DNA of 42,689 bases from JAJDFU01 sp964640855 (GTDB lineage: Bacteria > Bacteroidota > Bacteroidia > Chitinophagales > Saprospiraceae), in contig CAZXIX010000028.1 in NCBI GenBank assembly GCA_964640855.1, positions 1 through 42,689 of the forward strand, read 5' to 3'. The translations under genes and the position numbers were made by a program. Under the pieces are notes generated by a model. That model was not told where the DNA came from, ran no database searches, and saw only the letters and a list, made by a program, of their open reading frames with translations. How positions within the stretch are numbered: position 1 is the first letter of the stretch; each line of letters starts with the position of its first letter. Below, piece by piece: positions 1 to 7,618 of this stretch.

Positions 1-47
1 TCCGCGGCCCTGAATGATAAACTTTAAAACACACTCCCCCCTCAACT

Positions 48-866
48 CTAAACTCTCTTCTTCGCGCTCCCGTGCTTTTGTTGCTCATAGCCGGTGTAAT
101 AGACCCGGCAATGCGGGGGGACACTTTTGGTGATCCAGACGTTACCGCCGATGATCGTATCGTGACCGATCACGGTATCGCCGCCGAGGATAGTGGCTCC
201 CGAGTAGAGAACCACCCGGTCTTCGATGGTGGGATGGCGTTTGGTTTTGGCCATTTCCTTATTTACGCTCAAGGCACCGAGGGTGACGCCCTGGTAGATC
301 TTGACGTGATCGCCGATCTCCACGGTCTCACCGATCACCACACCCGTGCCGTGATCGATGCAGAAATGGCGTCCGATGCGAGCCTTGGGGTGAATGTCGA
401 TGCCGGTATGGCTGTGGGCATGCTCGCTCAGAATCCGGGGGACCAAAGGAACCCCGAGTTTGCAGAACTCATGGGCCAGTCGATAGACGGCAATGGCGTA
501 GAATCCAGGGTAGGTCCGGATCACCTCCGTCACGCTGACAGCGGCCGGGTCGCCCTGGCAAATAGCCTCCGCATCTTCCGTAAGCAGTCGGCGTAGTTTG
601 GGCAGGGCTTCTACAAACTGCTCCTCCACCTGATCTTTATGAGAGGTCATTCGATCCTGGAGCAATTCCAGAAATTTATTGAGTTCCAACCGGAGATTGC
701 CCAGATAGAGCTCAAACTCCCGAAGGGAAGTACAACGGTGATTGGCCAGTTCGGGGAAGAGGGTACCCAGCAGGCCGTTGACCCAATCTACCACCCGCTC
801 CGGCGAAGGCACCCGGTTGCGGTGGCGATAGTCTTCGTACAGCTGCTCGAGGAAGGAGCGATCCAT
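48..866 (-). CDS. cysE: Serine O-acetyltransferase (CysE/EpsC type)
   Basis: Transfers acetyl from acetyl-CoA to L-serine to give O-acetylserine, the committed cytosolic step of cysteine synthesis. The 272-residue protein has an all-alpha N-terminal region (about 1-140) followed by a left-handed beta-helix of hexapeptide repeats (about 155-255). The family's catalytic Asp/His pair is visible as D157 in GIDIHP and H172 in DHGTGVVIGE. The long N-terminal part resembles the EpsC-type enzymes common in Bacteroidota. It is the last gene of a minus-strand run behind three glycosyltransferases, 45 bp after the GT9 stop. No cysK lies in the window. The family assignment is firm. Why it travels with glycosyltransferases is not apparent. 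Confidence 0.93.
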   Translation of the reverse strand: MDRSFLEQLYEDYRHRNRVPSPERVVDWVNGLLGTLFPELANHRCTSLREFELYLGNLRLELNKFLELLQDRMTSHKDQVEEQFVEALPKLRRLLTEDAEAICQGDPAAVSVTEVIRTYPGFYAIAVYRLAHEFCKLGVPLVPRILSEHAHSHTGIDIHPKARIGRHFCIDHGTGVVIGETVEIGDHVKIYQGVTLGALSVNKEMAKTKRHPTIEDRVVLYSGATILGGDTVIGHDTIIGGNVWITKSVPPHCRVYYTGYEQQKHGSAKKRV

Positions 867-911
867 GTAGATTCCTTTCTAGATAAAAGTCAAAAGCAAG
901 GACAAAAGTTG

Positions 912-2150
912 CTAGCCAACAGATTCTTCCGTCACTTCTACCGGAGATTTTTGCAGATAGGCAGCCAGCCGCTCCTGTACCCAGATCGGACTGATCCCGG
1001 TAATGCAGGGGCGGGTAGTACAAGTGGTCTTTCGGTGGTTGGTGGCGCTGACACAGGGCGAACACGGCAAGCCCAGGTAGAAGGATTCGGCATTGCCCAG
1101 AGGGCCATACAGCTTGGGCGTTTCCGGACCGAAAAGCACAAATACCTTGAGCGGGGTTACCGAAGAGAAGTGGGCCGGCCCCGAATCGTTGGTCAGCATC
1201 AAGGTGCTGATCGCATACAGCGGCACCAATTCTTCAAATTGGAAAACACCGGCCGAATTGACGAATCGCTTGTGGTTAACCTCCTCCACGATCCGGCCTA
1301 CGTATTCCCGCTCGGCGGGAGCTCCGGTGGCGACCAGCAGGATATCCTCGAACTGCTCCAGCAGAAAACGGCTGACTTCTACAAAATACTCGGGCAACCA
1401 ACGACGCTGCGGTAAAAGATCGGAAGCATTGGCGTTGATCAGAACCAGTCGCTCACCTTTCCAATCCGGGAAAAGCTTCCGGATCTTGTCCCGGACTCCC
1501 TCCTTCTCCGGCTCGGTAACTTTTGCCTGCGCCAATCGGAGTTCATGCTCCTCTACCGGATGAGTGGGATAGGGCTGGTAGTGGAAGCCCAGGGCCGTAT
1601 TCACCAGGGCCATGAAATTCACGGAGATGTGCACGTGGGGGTTGTAGCGAACCGGGAAATTGACGATGCGCCCGCGGTAATTCCCTTCGTCATGCAGGGT
1701 CCCGAAGCCGATCCGCGAACCGGCCAGACTCAGGCCGCTGAGCAAAGCAGTAAAGCGGGAGAACAACTCCAGGTCAATGATGCAGGTAATGCGCTTCTGC
1801 CGGCACCAGGCAATGAAACGAAGCGTATCCCAGGCCAGCAGGAATAAATTTGTGGCCCGCATCGTGAAAATGTTGTCGCGGGGGATGGTATCCAGCAGGT
1901 AAAGGCTCTTGACGTTTCGTTGGAAGATCACAAAAAAAAGCTCCGTATCGCTTTGGGCTTTCAGCTTTCGCATGGCCGGATCCACCAGTATGGCACTGCC
2001 CATTTCGGAGAGCTCGATAAAAAGAGTCCTCCGGCGATCGGGTTGGGAAGGTTTGCGGAAAAGATCAATGATCCAAAGCGGGATGGAGAGCAGAAATGTG
2101 AGGGGAACGCCGGCTACCTGATCGATCCGGCGCATGGTATCTACCTTCAT
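912..2150 (-). CDS. Glycosyltransferase family 9 (heptosyltransferase-like)
   Basis: A 412-residue protein with the two-lobed GT-B layout of lipopolysaccharide heptosyltransferases. The N-terminal lobe begins with the RRTLFIELSEMGSAIL segment where GT9 proteins bind the acceptor. The C-terminal lobe carries the donor-site motif LMLTNDSGPAHFSS followed by VLFGPETPKLYGPLG, both diagnostic of the family. A short hydrophobic stretch near residues 12-28 may associate it with the inner membrane. The C-terminus has several cysteines (CSPC, CTTRPC), seen in many Bacteroidota homologues. It presumably adds a sugar to a surface glycan or lipid A core, but donor and acceptor cannot be read from sequence. 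It lies 57 bp downstream of a GT39 gene and 45 bp upstream of cysE. Confidence 0.85.
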   Translation of the reverse strand: MKVDTMRRIDQVAGVPLTFLLSIPLWIIDLFRKPSQPDRRRTLFIELSEMGSAILVDPAMRKLKAQSDTELFFVIFQRNVKSLYLLDTIPRDNIFTMRATNLFLLAWDTLRFIAWCRQKRITCIIDLELFSRFTALLSGLSLAGSRIGFGTLHDEGNYRGRIVNFPVRYNPHVHISVNFMALVNTALGFHYQPYPTHPVEEHELRLAQAKVTEPEKEGVRDKIRKLFPDWKGERLVLINANASDLLPQRRWLPEYFVEVSRFLLEQFEDILLVATGAPAEREYVGRIVEEVNHKRFVNSAGVFQFEELVPLYAISTLMLTNDSGPAHFSSVTPLKVFVLFGPETPKLYGPLGNAESFYLGLPCSPCVSATNHRKTTCTTRPCITGISPIWVQERLAAYLQKSPVEVTEESVG

Positions 2151-2207
2151 AGGCTCGGTTTCGGATTCAACGCATAAAGGTAGGTAAAATGAACAGGGAC
2201 TTTTCCC

Positions 2208-3950
2208 TTACTCGCCACCGGATACCCCTGTCTGCCCATTTGAGCGACTTAGGGATTCCACTTTCAACAGATACCGCTTTTCCAGGCTCTCCGGCCGGGT
2301 TTTGTGGTTCAGGAAGGTGGCGTTCAGTTTGGTAACGTGAAAATGAGGGAAGGTTTCCACGACCTCAAAGGGAATATCGTTTGCTTCCAGCTCTTCTTTC
2401 CCGGATTCCACGGCGACCAGCAAAAGGCTGTCTTCCCGCTCCAGGGTAGTGGCCAGGGTCGGCAGGCTGTCTCTCAGCGATCGCTGGTCGTAGTAAAACT
2501 CGAAGCAGCTGTTGGGGAAGTCGTAGGTGCTGGCCCGAATGCCCGGTTGTTCCTCGTTGAGATAGCGGGCAACCTTATCGTCTCCCTGGTAGGCAAGCAG
2601 ATTCGGGTAAAAAACAAGGGCCAGGTAAAAGTATACGGCAAGATAGACCCAGACACTTTCTGCAATGACCCGGTCTTTCAGCGCCGGTTTGAATAGATAA
2701 AGGGACAGGACAAGGCCCCCCGGTACAAGTGCCAGGATCAGCCAGAAAACCAGGGGTACGTTCTCAGGTCGAAAAAACCAATGGAAACCTGCCAATGCCA
2801 GGACCCCCAGCCCCATCACCGCATATTGGGCTATTCGGAAAAACCGAATGCCGCTTCTCCGTTGAATTCCATCTACGTAGGCTGCTGTGAGAATGGCGAA
2901 GAAAGGAAACAAAATGGAAAGGTAGTGCGACAGTTGAAATCGGGAAACGGAAAAAATGCCGAATGTGACTACCACGGCCGAAAGCGTATAAAATTCCTGC
3001 TCCCGTTGCAATCGGGGGATGTTTTCCAGCAGCCGCCGCAGAACGCCGGCATACAAGAGGATCGACCAGGGAAGGAATACCCACAACAAGGTATGCAAGA
3101 AAAAAAAGGGATCGCTGGATCCGGTTATCGGTCCGGTATTGGTAAAACGGCCCCATTGGCTGTCCCAGAGAAAAAAGCGAATGCCTGAATCGGCCTCCCA
3201 GTTGCCGTAGACCATCTTGGGAGGCTCGGCATCAAACTGGATGTAGAGGGCATAAAACTCCGGAGCCAGGAACAGGAAGGTAAGTACGATGGCCAGGGCC
3301 CATTTGGGCGGTATCAAGGCACGCCACTCCCTTTTCAGTACGATTTCACCCAGAATGGCCGAACCGATCGGAATAAGAGCCAGGGCTCCTTTGGTCATGG
3401 TAGCCAAAGCCGCCCAAAAAGCGCCGGCGATCAAGTGAGGAAACCAACCGGACGCCCCCTTTTCCCTGGCCAGACTGAAATGGTAAACGGAGGCCACGAT
3501 CAGGGCGGTCAGATAGGCCTCGGCCCGCAGATCGATCAGGCCCAGGAGGGTATGCAAGGCACTCAGGTAGAAGAGGGATGACCATTGAGCTACTCGCTTG
3601 TTGTAGAACTTTCGGGCCAGAAAATAGGTGTACACCCCTCCCAACAAGGTAAACAGCAAACCCGGAATCCGATAGCCCCATTCATGGATCCCGAATAGCT
3701 GATAACTCAGGGCGGTCATCCAGAAGGGGAAGTGAGGTTTGTCGAGCCAGTCCTGTCCGATGAGATAGAGCCGCAGGTAATCATCACGCCAGACCATTTC
3801 CTTGGCCAGCAGGGCATAGACCGTGCCGTCCGGTGCCATCAGGGTCGTGCCGAGTGACAGCCACATAGGCAGTGTGGTGGCTGCCAGCAGAGTGATCCAC
3901 AAGCCATTGGGCATCTCAGGAAGAGGCTTTTCATTCCGCATTTGGGTCAC
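2208..3950 (-). CDS. GT39-family (ArnT/PMT-like) membrane glycosyltransferase
   Basis: A 580-residue polytopic membrane protein with about a dozen hydrophobic helices, typical of enzymes that move a sugar from a polyprenyl-phosphate donor onto a lipid or protein on the periplasmic side. The first periplasmic loop holds the expected acidic residue (D41 in APDGTVYALLAKEM) and the DKP motif follows (D70-K71-P72 in WLDKPHFPFW). MTKG in the middle matches the usual (L/M)TKGP loop. A soluble domain of about 110 residues closes the protein. Start may be 3950 or the Met three codons later. It sits 17 bp behind a second GT39 gene, so the two are probably co-transcribed. Substrate unknown. Confidence 0.85.
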   Translation of the reverse strand: MTQMRNEKPLPEMPNGLWITLLAATTLPMWLSLGTTLMAPDGTVYALLAKEMVWRDDYLRLYLIGQDWLDKPHFPFWMTALSYQLFGIHEWGYRIPGLLFTLLGGVYTYFLARKFYNKRVAQWSSLFYLSALHTLLGLIDLRAEAYLTALIVASVYHFSLAREKGASGWFPHLIAGAFWAALATMTKGALALIPIGSAILGEIVLKREWRALIPPKWALAIVLTFLFLAPEFYALYIQFDAEPPKMVYGNWEADSGIRFFLWDSQWGRFTNTGPITGSSDPFFFLHTLLWVFLPWSILLYAGVLRRLLENIPRLQREQEFYTLSAVVVTFGIFSVSRFQLSHYLSILFPFFAILTAAYVDGIQRRSGIRFFRIAQYAVMGLGVLALAGFHWFFRPENVPLVFWLILALVPGGLVLSLYLFKPALKDRVIAESVWVYLAVYFYLALVFYPNLLAYQGDDKVARYLNEEQPGIRASTYDFPNSCFEFYYDQRSLRDSLPTLATTLEREDSLLLVAVESGKEELEANDIPFEVVETFPHFHVTKLNATFLNHKTRPESLEKRYLLKVESLSRSNGQTGVSGGE

Positions 3951-3967
3951 GTGGCGAGGATTTAAGC

Positions 3968-5713
3968 TTATTGGGGTTGCCGCACTTCCATATCGACGAA
4001 GGACCTTGGGATAGGAGGTATCGTTTCTCCGACCCTCAGACTCATACCAAAAGGTCCCCGGCCAACCCAGTCCTTCGGAACGGGGAAACGGATCCTTCTT
4101 TCTTCCACGAAGCCGGAGCGGATGACGCTCAGATCCAGATCGACCGGGCCCGGGGTCACTTCCCAGGCATCAGCTACGGGCAGAAAAGCGCCAAACAGTT
4201 GGACTGGCAAGTCTTCCCGGTCCAGCAGCACATCGTGGGAATAGGGGTTGAAGATACGGACATCCAACTGAACGGTGTCCCCTGCCCTCCAGCTTGTTTG
4301 CCGGGGCCGGATCGTGAAGGCTACCTTGCTGGCGATTTCCATGCGGTCTATTTCCAGGAGTTGATTGGCCCCGCCGGAAAAGCCGGGCGTAGTGCAGGAA
4401 GCACACTTCCAGATCGTACTATCCGGTCCGGCGATCAGTACGGATTCATGCTGAAATTCACTTTCCCAGTCCCGCAGGTCGTATTGACTTCCCCGAACCG
4501 ATCGCGTCGTCGTTAGGGAAGCGGTGGGAATCCCGGTATAGAATTGGAATCGGGCTGGGCTCCGGTATTCGTTCAGGAAGATGACCGGCCGATTCCCGGC
4601 TTTTTCCTCCAGGGGGGCGATCCAGTCGTTGTAGTGCATCATCGGGATGGATCGGGTAAAGGGAAGATCCAGGAGAGGAAGCCGAAGCAGCAACAGTAAC
4701 CCCAGGCTTATTCCGCCTGCCCACAAAACCCTCCTGCGGAAGCGATCGGTACCCGAAGCATAAGCGTAAAGCAACAATGCGAGCGGGATGCTCAGCGGGG
4801 CCGTCCACTGGGGTTCGATGTGACCCCGGAGCGTGAAGGGCAGGAAGAAAAGCCAAAAGCCCAGGATGTTGAAATAGTAGGCTCGCTCCAGCAGGGCTCT
4901 GCTTTCGTTTTCGGGTCTTGGCTTGCGCAACAGGGCGACCAGCATGAAGGGAAACAGGAAAGGGCTGAAAATAATCAGCTGATTGATGAAATAGGTGATC
5001 GGGTCCTTCAGCTTGAATGGTTCGCTGCGCTCGACCAGATGATATCGAACGGAAGGGAAGTCGTTGGCAAACTGCCAGTAGATATGAGGGAGAAAGCAAA
5101 GTATCCCCACCAGGGTGGCGAGGTAGAAGTGGCGACGACGAAGTAATTGCCAGTTGGATAGAAAGGTGAACCCGATGATCAGGATGCCTTGGTATTTGCT
5201 GTACAGGAGCAGGGCGCCGCACAGGCCCAGGGCGATGGCGCTCCAGGCATCATCCCTTTTCAGGAAATTCAGGTACAGCACGAAAAAAAGCACGCTGAAA
5301 AACAGAAGAGGCGGATCCGGCGTGGTGATGAAGGCATAAATATGGAGAAAGGGTTGGGCCAAAACGATCAGGAAAAGCAAGATGAGAGAGTCCCTATCCT
5401 TCGGCTTCCCGGCCAGGACCCAAACCAGGTAGAGTGAGGCCGTCGAAAGCAGGACGGTAACGAAACGGACCCTGAGTTCGCCGGAAAAGACCCCATCGCT
5501 CAGGAAGATGGTAAAGGCTACCATCGGAGGATGATCGAAATACCCCCAGGCCAGCTTCTGGGCATAATACCAGTAATAAGGCTCGTCAAGCTCCAATTGG
5601 GTGAAGGCCGATTGCAGGAGGTTCAACACCCACCAACTTCCCAAAACAAGGAGCAATAAGCGGGGCCATCCGTTTCCGGTCGGATGGGGATCTTGTCGGA
5701 CTGGATCAGCCAT
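3968..5713 (-). CDS. GT39-family membrane glycosyltransferase with C-terminal beta domain
   Basis: A 581-residue polytopic membrane protein. The N-terminal helix is followed by ELDEPYYWYYAQKL (D43, E44) and GYFDHPPMVA (D60-H61-P62), the two signature loops of the PMT_2/GT39 fold in bacterial undecaprenyl-phosphate-sugar transferases. Roughly ten more hydrophobic segments run to about residue 355. The last 150 or so residues are soluble and end in a beta-rich domain (about 465-581) that begins near FTIRPRQTSWRAGDTVQLDV, resembling an immunoglobulin-like fold. It is the first gene of the four-gene minus-strand operon. A divergent GAPDH gene starts 169 bp away, and the promoter must lie in that gap. 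Acceptor unknown. Confidence 0.85.
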   Translation of the reverse strand: MADPVRQDPHPTGNGWPRLLLLVLGSWWVLNLLQSAFTQLELDEPYYWYYAQKLAWGYFDHPPMVAFTIFLSDGVFSGELRVRFVTVLLSTASLYLVWVLAGKPKDRDSLILLFLIVLAQPFLHIYAFITTPDPPLLFFSVLFFVLYLNFLKRDDAWSAIALGLCGALLLYSKYQGILIIGFTFLSNWQLLRRRHFYLATLVGILCFLPHIYWQFANDFPSVRYHLVERSEPFKLKDPITYFINQLIIFSPFLFPFMLVALLRKPRPENESRALLERAYYFNILGFWLFFLPFTLRGHIEPQWTAPLSIPLALLLYAYASGTDRFRRRVLWAGGISLGLLLLLRLPLLDLPFTRSIPMMHYNDWIAPLEEKAGNRPVIFLNEYRSPARFQFYTGIPTASLTTTRSVRGSQYDLRDWESEFQHESVLIAGPDSTIWKCASCTTPGFSGGANQLLEIDRMEIASKVAFTIRPRQTSWRAGDTVQLDVRIFNPYSHDVLLDREDLPVQLFGAFLPVADAWEVTPGPVDLDLSVIRSGFVEERRIRFPVPKDWVGRGPFGMSLRVGETIPPIPRSFVDMEVRQPQ

Positions 5714-5882
5714 GCCGTGTTGGGAATTCGTTTACAGAACGCGAAAGTAGCAAAAGAAGCAGGTAAACCGGCAAGTCGGTTCCGGCAGGTTTTTGCCTAA
5801 AGCCAGGCTCGGTTCCCCCATGGCCGTCTTAATTAGATTATATCTTGGAAAATATTTTTAATCTGCAACATTCAACAAAATC

Positions 5883-6889
5883 ATGCCAAAAATTGCCATT
5901 AACGGAATGGGCCGCATAGGTCGCGCTGCTTTGAAAGTCCTCATGGATACCCCGGAACTGGAATTGGTAGGGGTAAACGACATCGCAGCACGAGACAACC
6001 TTGCCTATCTGCTTCAGTACGATACCGTCTACGGGGTTTATGAGCACCGCGTTTCCGTGGAAGGGGATAAGCTGCGGGTGGGCGATCACCTCATTCATTT
6101 CTCCAACGAGCGAGATCCGGAAAAGCTGCCCTGGAAGGAGCTGGGAGCGGAATACGTGATCGAAAGTACCGGGGTTTTCACCAAACAGGAAGATGCTGAA
6201 AAGCACGTTCGCGCCGGAGCTAAAACCGTCCTGATATCTGGCCCAACCAAAAGCGTGGATACGCCGACGGTGGTCCAGGGGTAAATTCAAAAGAGGGGTT
6301 CACTCAGGTTTTTTCCTGCGCAAGTTGTACCACCAACAACATAAGCCCCGTGGTGGAAGTCCTCGGCCGGGAAATCGGTATCGAAAAAGCCATCATGACC
6401 ACCATATACGCCTACACGGCTTCCAACCAAATGGTGGATCTGCCGAACCCAAAGAACTTTCGGATGGGGCGTGCGGGTGCCGCCAATCTCGTTCCTACCA
6501 GTACCGGCGCTGCCATTGCCACCACCAAGGCGCTTCCGGAGTACGAAGGCCGATTCGACGGTGTGGCGATTCGAACTCCTGTGCCGGTAGGGTCCATATC
6601 GGATATTACCTTCCTGATGTCACGCCCGGTCACGGTCGAGGAAGTCAACGGTATCATGGAGCGGGAGGCCCATACCGATCGGTATAAAGGGATCCTGGGA
6701 GTCACCCGCGATCCCATTGTCTCTTCCGACATCATTAAAAGCGCCTATGCTTTCATTGTAGATCTTGGCTTGACGCGGGTGGTAGGAGGCGATCTCCTGA
6801 AAGTGATGAGCTGGTACGATAATAAATGGGGATTCACCCACCAGATGATCCGTCAGATTCTCGAAATGGTCCGGGTGGGCCAGGACTAA
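5883..6889 (+). pseudogene. gap: Type I glyceraldehyde-3-phosphate dehydrogenase, frameshifted
   Basis: The NAD-binding half starts at 5883 (INGMGRIGRAAL) and reads to a TAA at 6282-6284. The catalytic half continues in the -1 frame to 6889 without another defect. Adding one base at the GGGG run 6278-6281 restores PTVVQGVNSKEGF and a 335-residue enzyme of normal length. In the repaired frame the catalytic cysteine falls at residue 149 (TGT at 6326-6328, in ASCTTNN). Residue 176, the active-site His of the family, is Tyr (TAC at 6407-6409, in MTTIYAYTAS), and the Asn usually two residues before the ASC motif is Cys. Either this is a decaying or diverged paralogue, or the frameshift is a sequencing error in a functional variant. 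An intact GAPDH may exist outside the window. Confidence 0.85.
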
Positions 6890-6911
6890 GCTCAAAGCCA
6901 TCGGAAACAGG

Positions 6912-6943
6912 AAAAGCCTTCCCGCTGCGGGAAGGCTTTTTTT
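6912..6943 (+). terminator. Rho-independent terminator after GAPDH, probably two-way
   Basis: Positions 6912-6924 (AAAAGCCTTCCCG) pair perfectly with 6928-6940 around the three-base loop CTG, followed by a T run to 6943. It lies 22 bp after the GAPDH stop. The A-rich left arm gives a short U tract on the other strand, so it may also end transcripts of the convergent thioredoxin-like gene, whose stop codon overlaps it at 6942. Confidence 0.9.
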
Positions 6944-7517
6944 ATTTGCCGGAAGAGGAGGTCTCCAGCGTTTTGTCGAACGTTTCCTGGTAGGAGTTCC
7001 AGTTTTCGTTGAGATAGCTCTTGTCGCCGAAAAAGGAAGCGATTATGTAGAATTTTTCAGGTGGATGGTATCCCGGCACGGGGGAGATCATCTCCATTTT
7101 TTCATTCAGAAAAACGACGGTCGGGTAGCTCATTTTACCCTGGAGCAGCGCAGCGGCCAGTTCGTGATAACCCCGGCGGCCCGAATTCACGAATTTATAG
7201 GTCTGACCCCGAAAGACCAGATCTTCCTTCTGTTCTCCGTTGAATTTGACCATGTAAAACTTTTCCTGCATGTATTTGGCAATGGTCGGATGGCTGAAGG
7301 TCTTCTTATCCATCACCTTGCACCAGCCGCACCAGTCGGTATATACGTCGACAAAGACCATCTTGGGATTGGCATCCGTACGCGCTCGCTCTGCGGCTTC
7401 TTCGAAGGTCATCCAGTCAATTTCGACGGAAGCCGGACCCGGCTCGCCTGGGCTGACGAAAGAAAAGCCCAGCAAGGAAACTATACCCAGGAAGGCAAGA
7501 ATTATTCTCCGATTCAT
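6942..7517 (-). CDS. Exported thioredoxin-family protein (thioredoxin_7 type)
   Basis: A 191-residue protein with an N-terminal hydrophobic signal or anchor (RRIILAFLGIVSLLGFSF) that should place it in the periplasm. The redox motif is CGWC (C63, C66) in VYTDWCGWCKVMDK, and the cis-proline loop is MSYPTVVF. This is the layout of DUF255/thioredoxin_7 proteins, whose CGWCK signature differs from the CGPC of classical thioredoxin. The likely role is thiol-disulfide exchange on exported proteins, but the partner is not known. It is alone on its strand, convergent with GAPDH, about 100 bp downstream in transcription sense from the TonB receptor stop. Confidence 0.82.
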   Translation of the reverse strand: MNRRIILAFLGIVSLLGFSFVSPGEPGPASVEIDWMTFEEAAERARTDANPKMVFVDVYTDWCGWCKVMDKKTFSHPTIAKYMQEKFYMVKFNGEQKEDLVFRGQTYKFVNSGRRGYHELAAALLQGKMSYPTVVFLNEKMEMISPVPGYHPPEKFYIIASFFGDKSYLNENWNSYQETFDKTLETSSSGK

Positions 7518-7618
7518 AATGCAGTCGTATTCTTTCTACAAAGGTAACATCCTGAAAAGTTCAAAAGTCTTATAAAACCTTTAATCTCCTCCTAAGTGTA
7601 AAGGGCAGGACCGTTTGC

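Noticed and set aside
6278..6350. Programmed -1 frameshift in GAPDH
   Set aside because: No X_XXY_YYZ heptamer in the right frame and no family precedent; a missing base explains it better.
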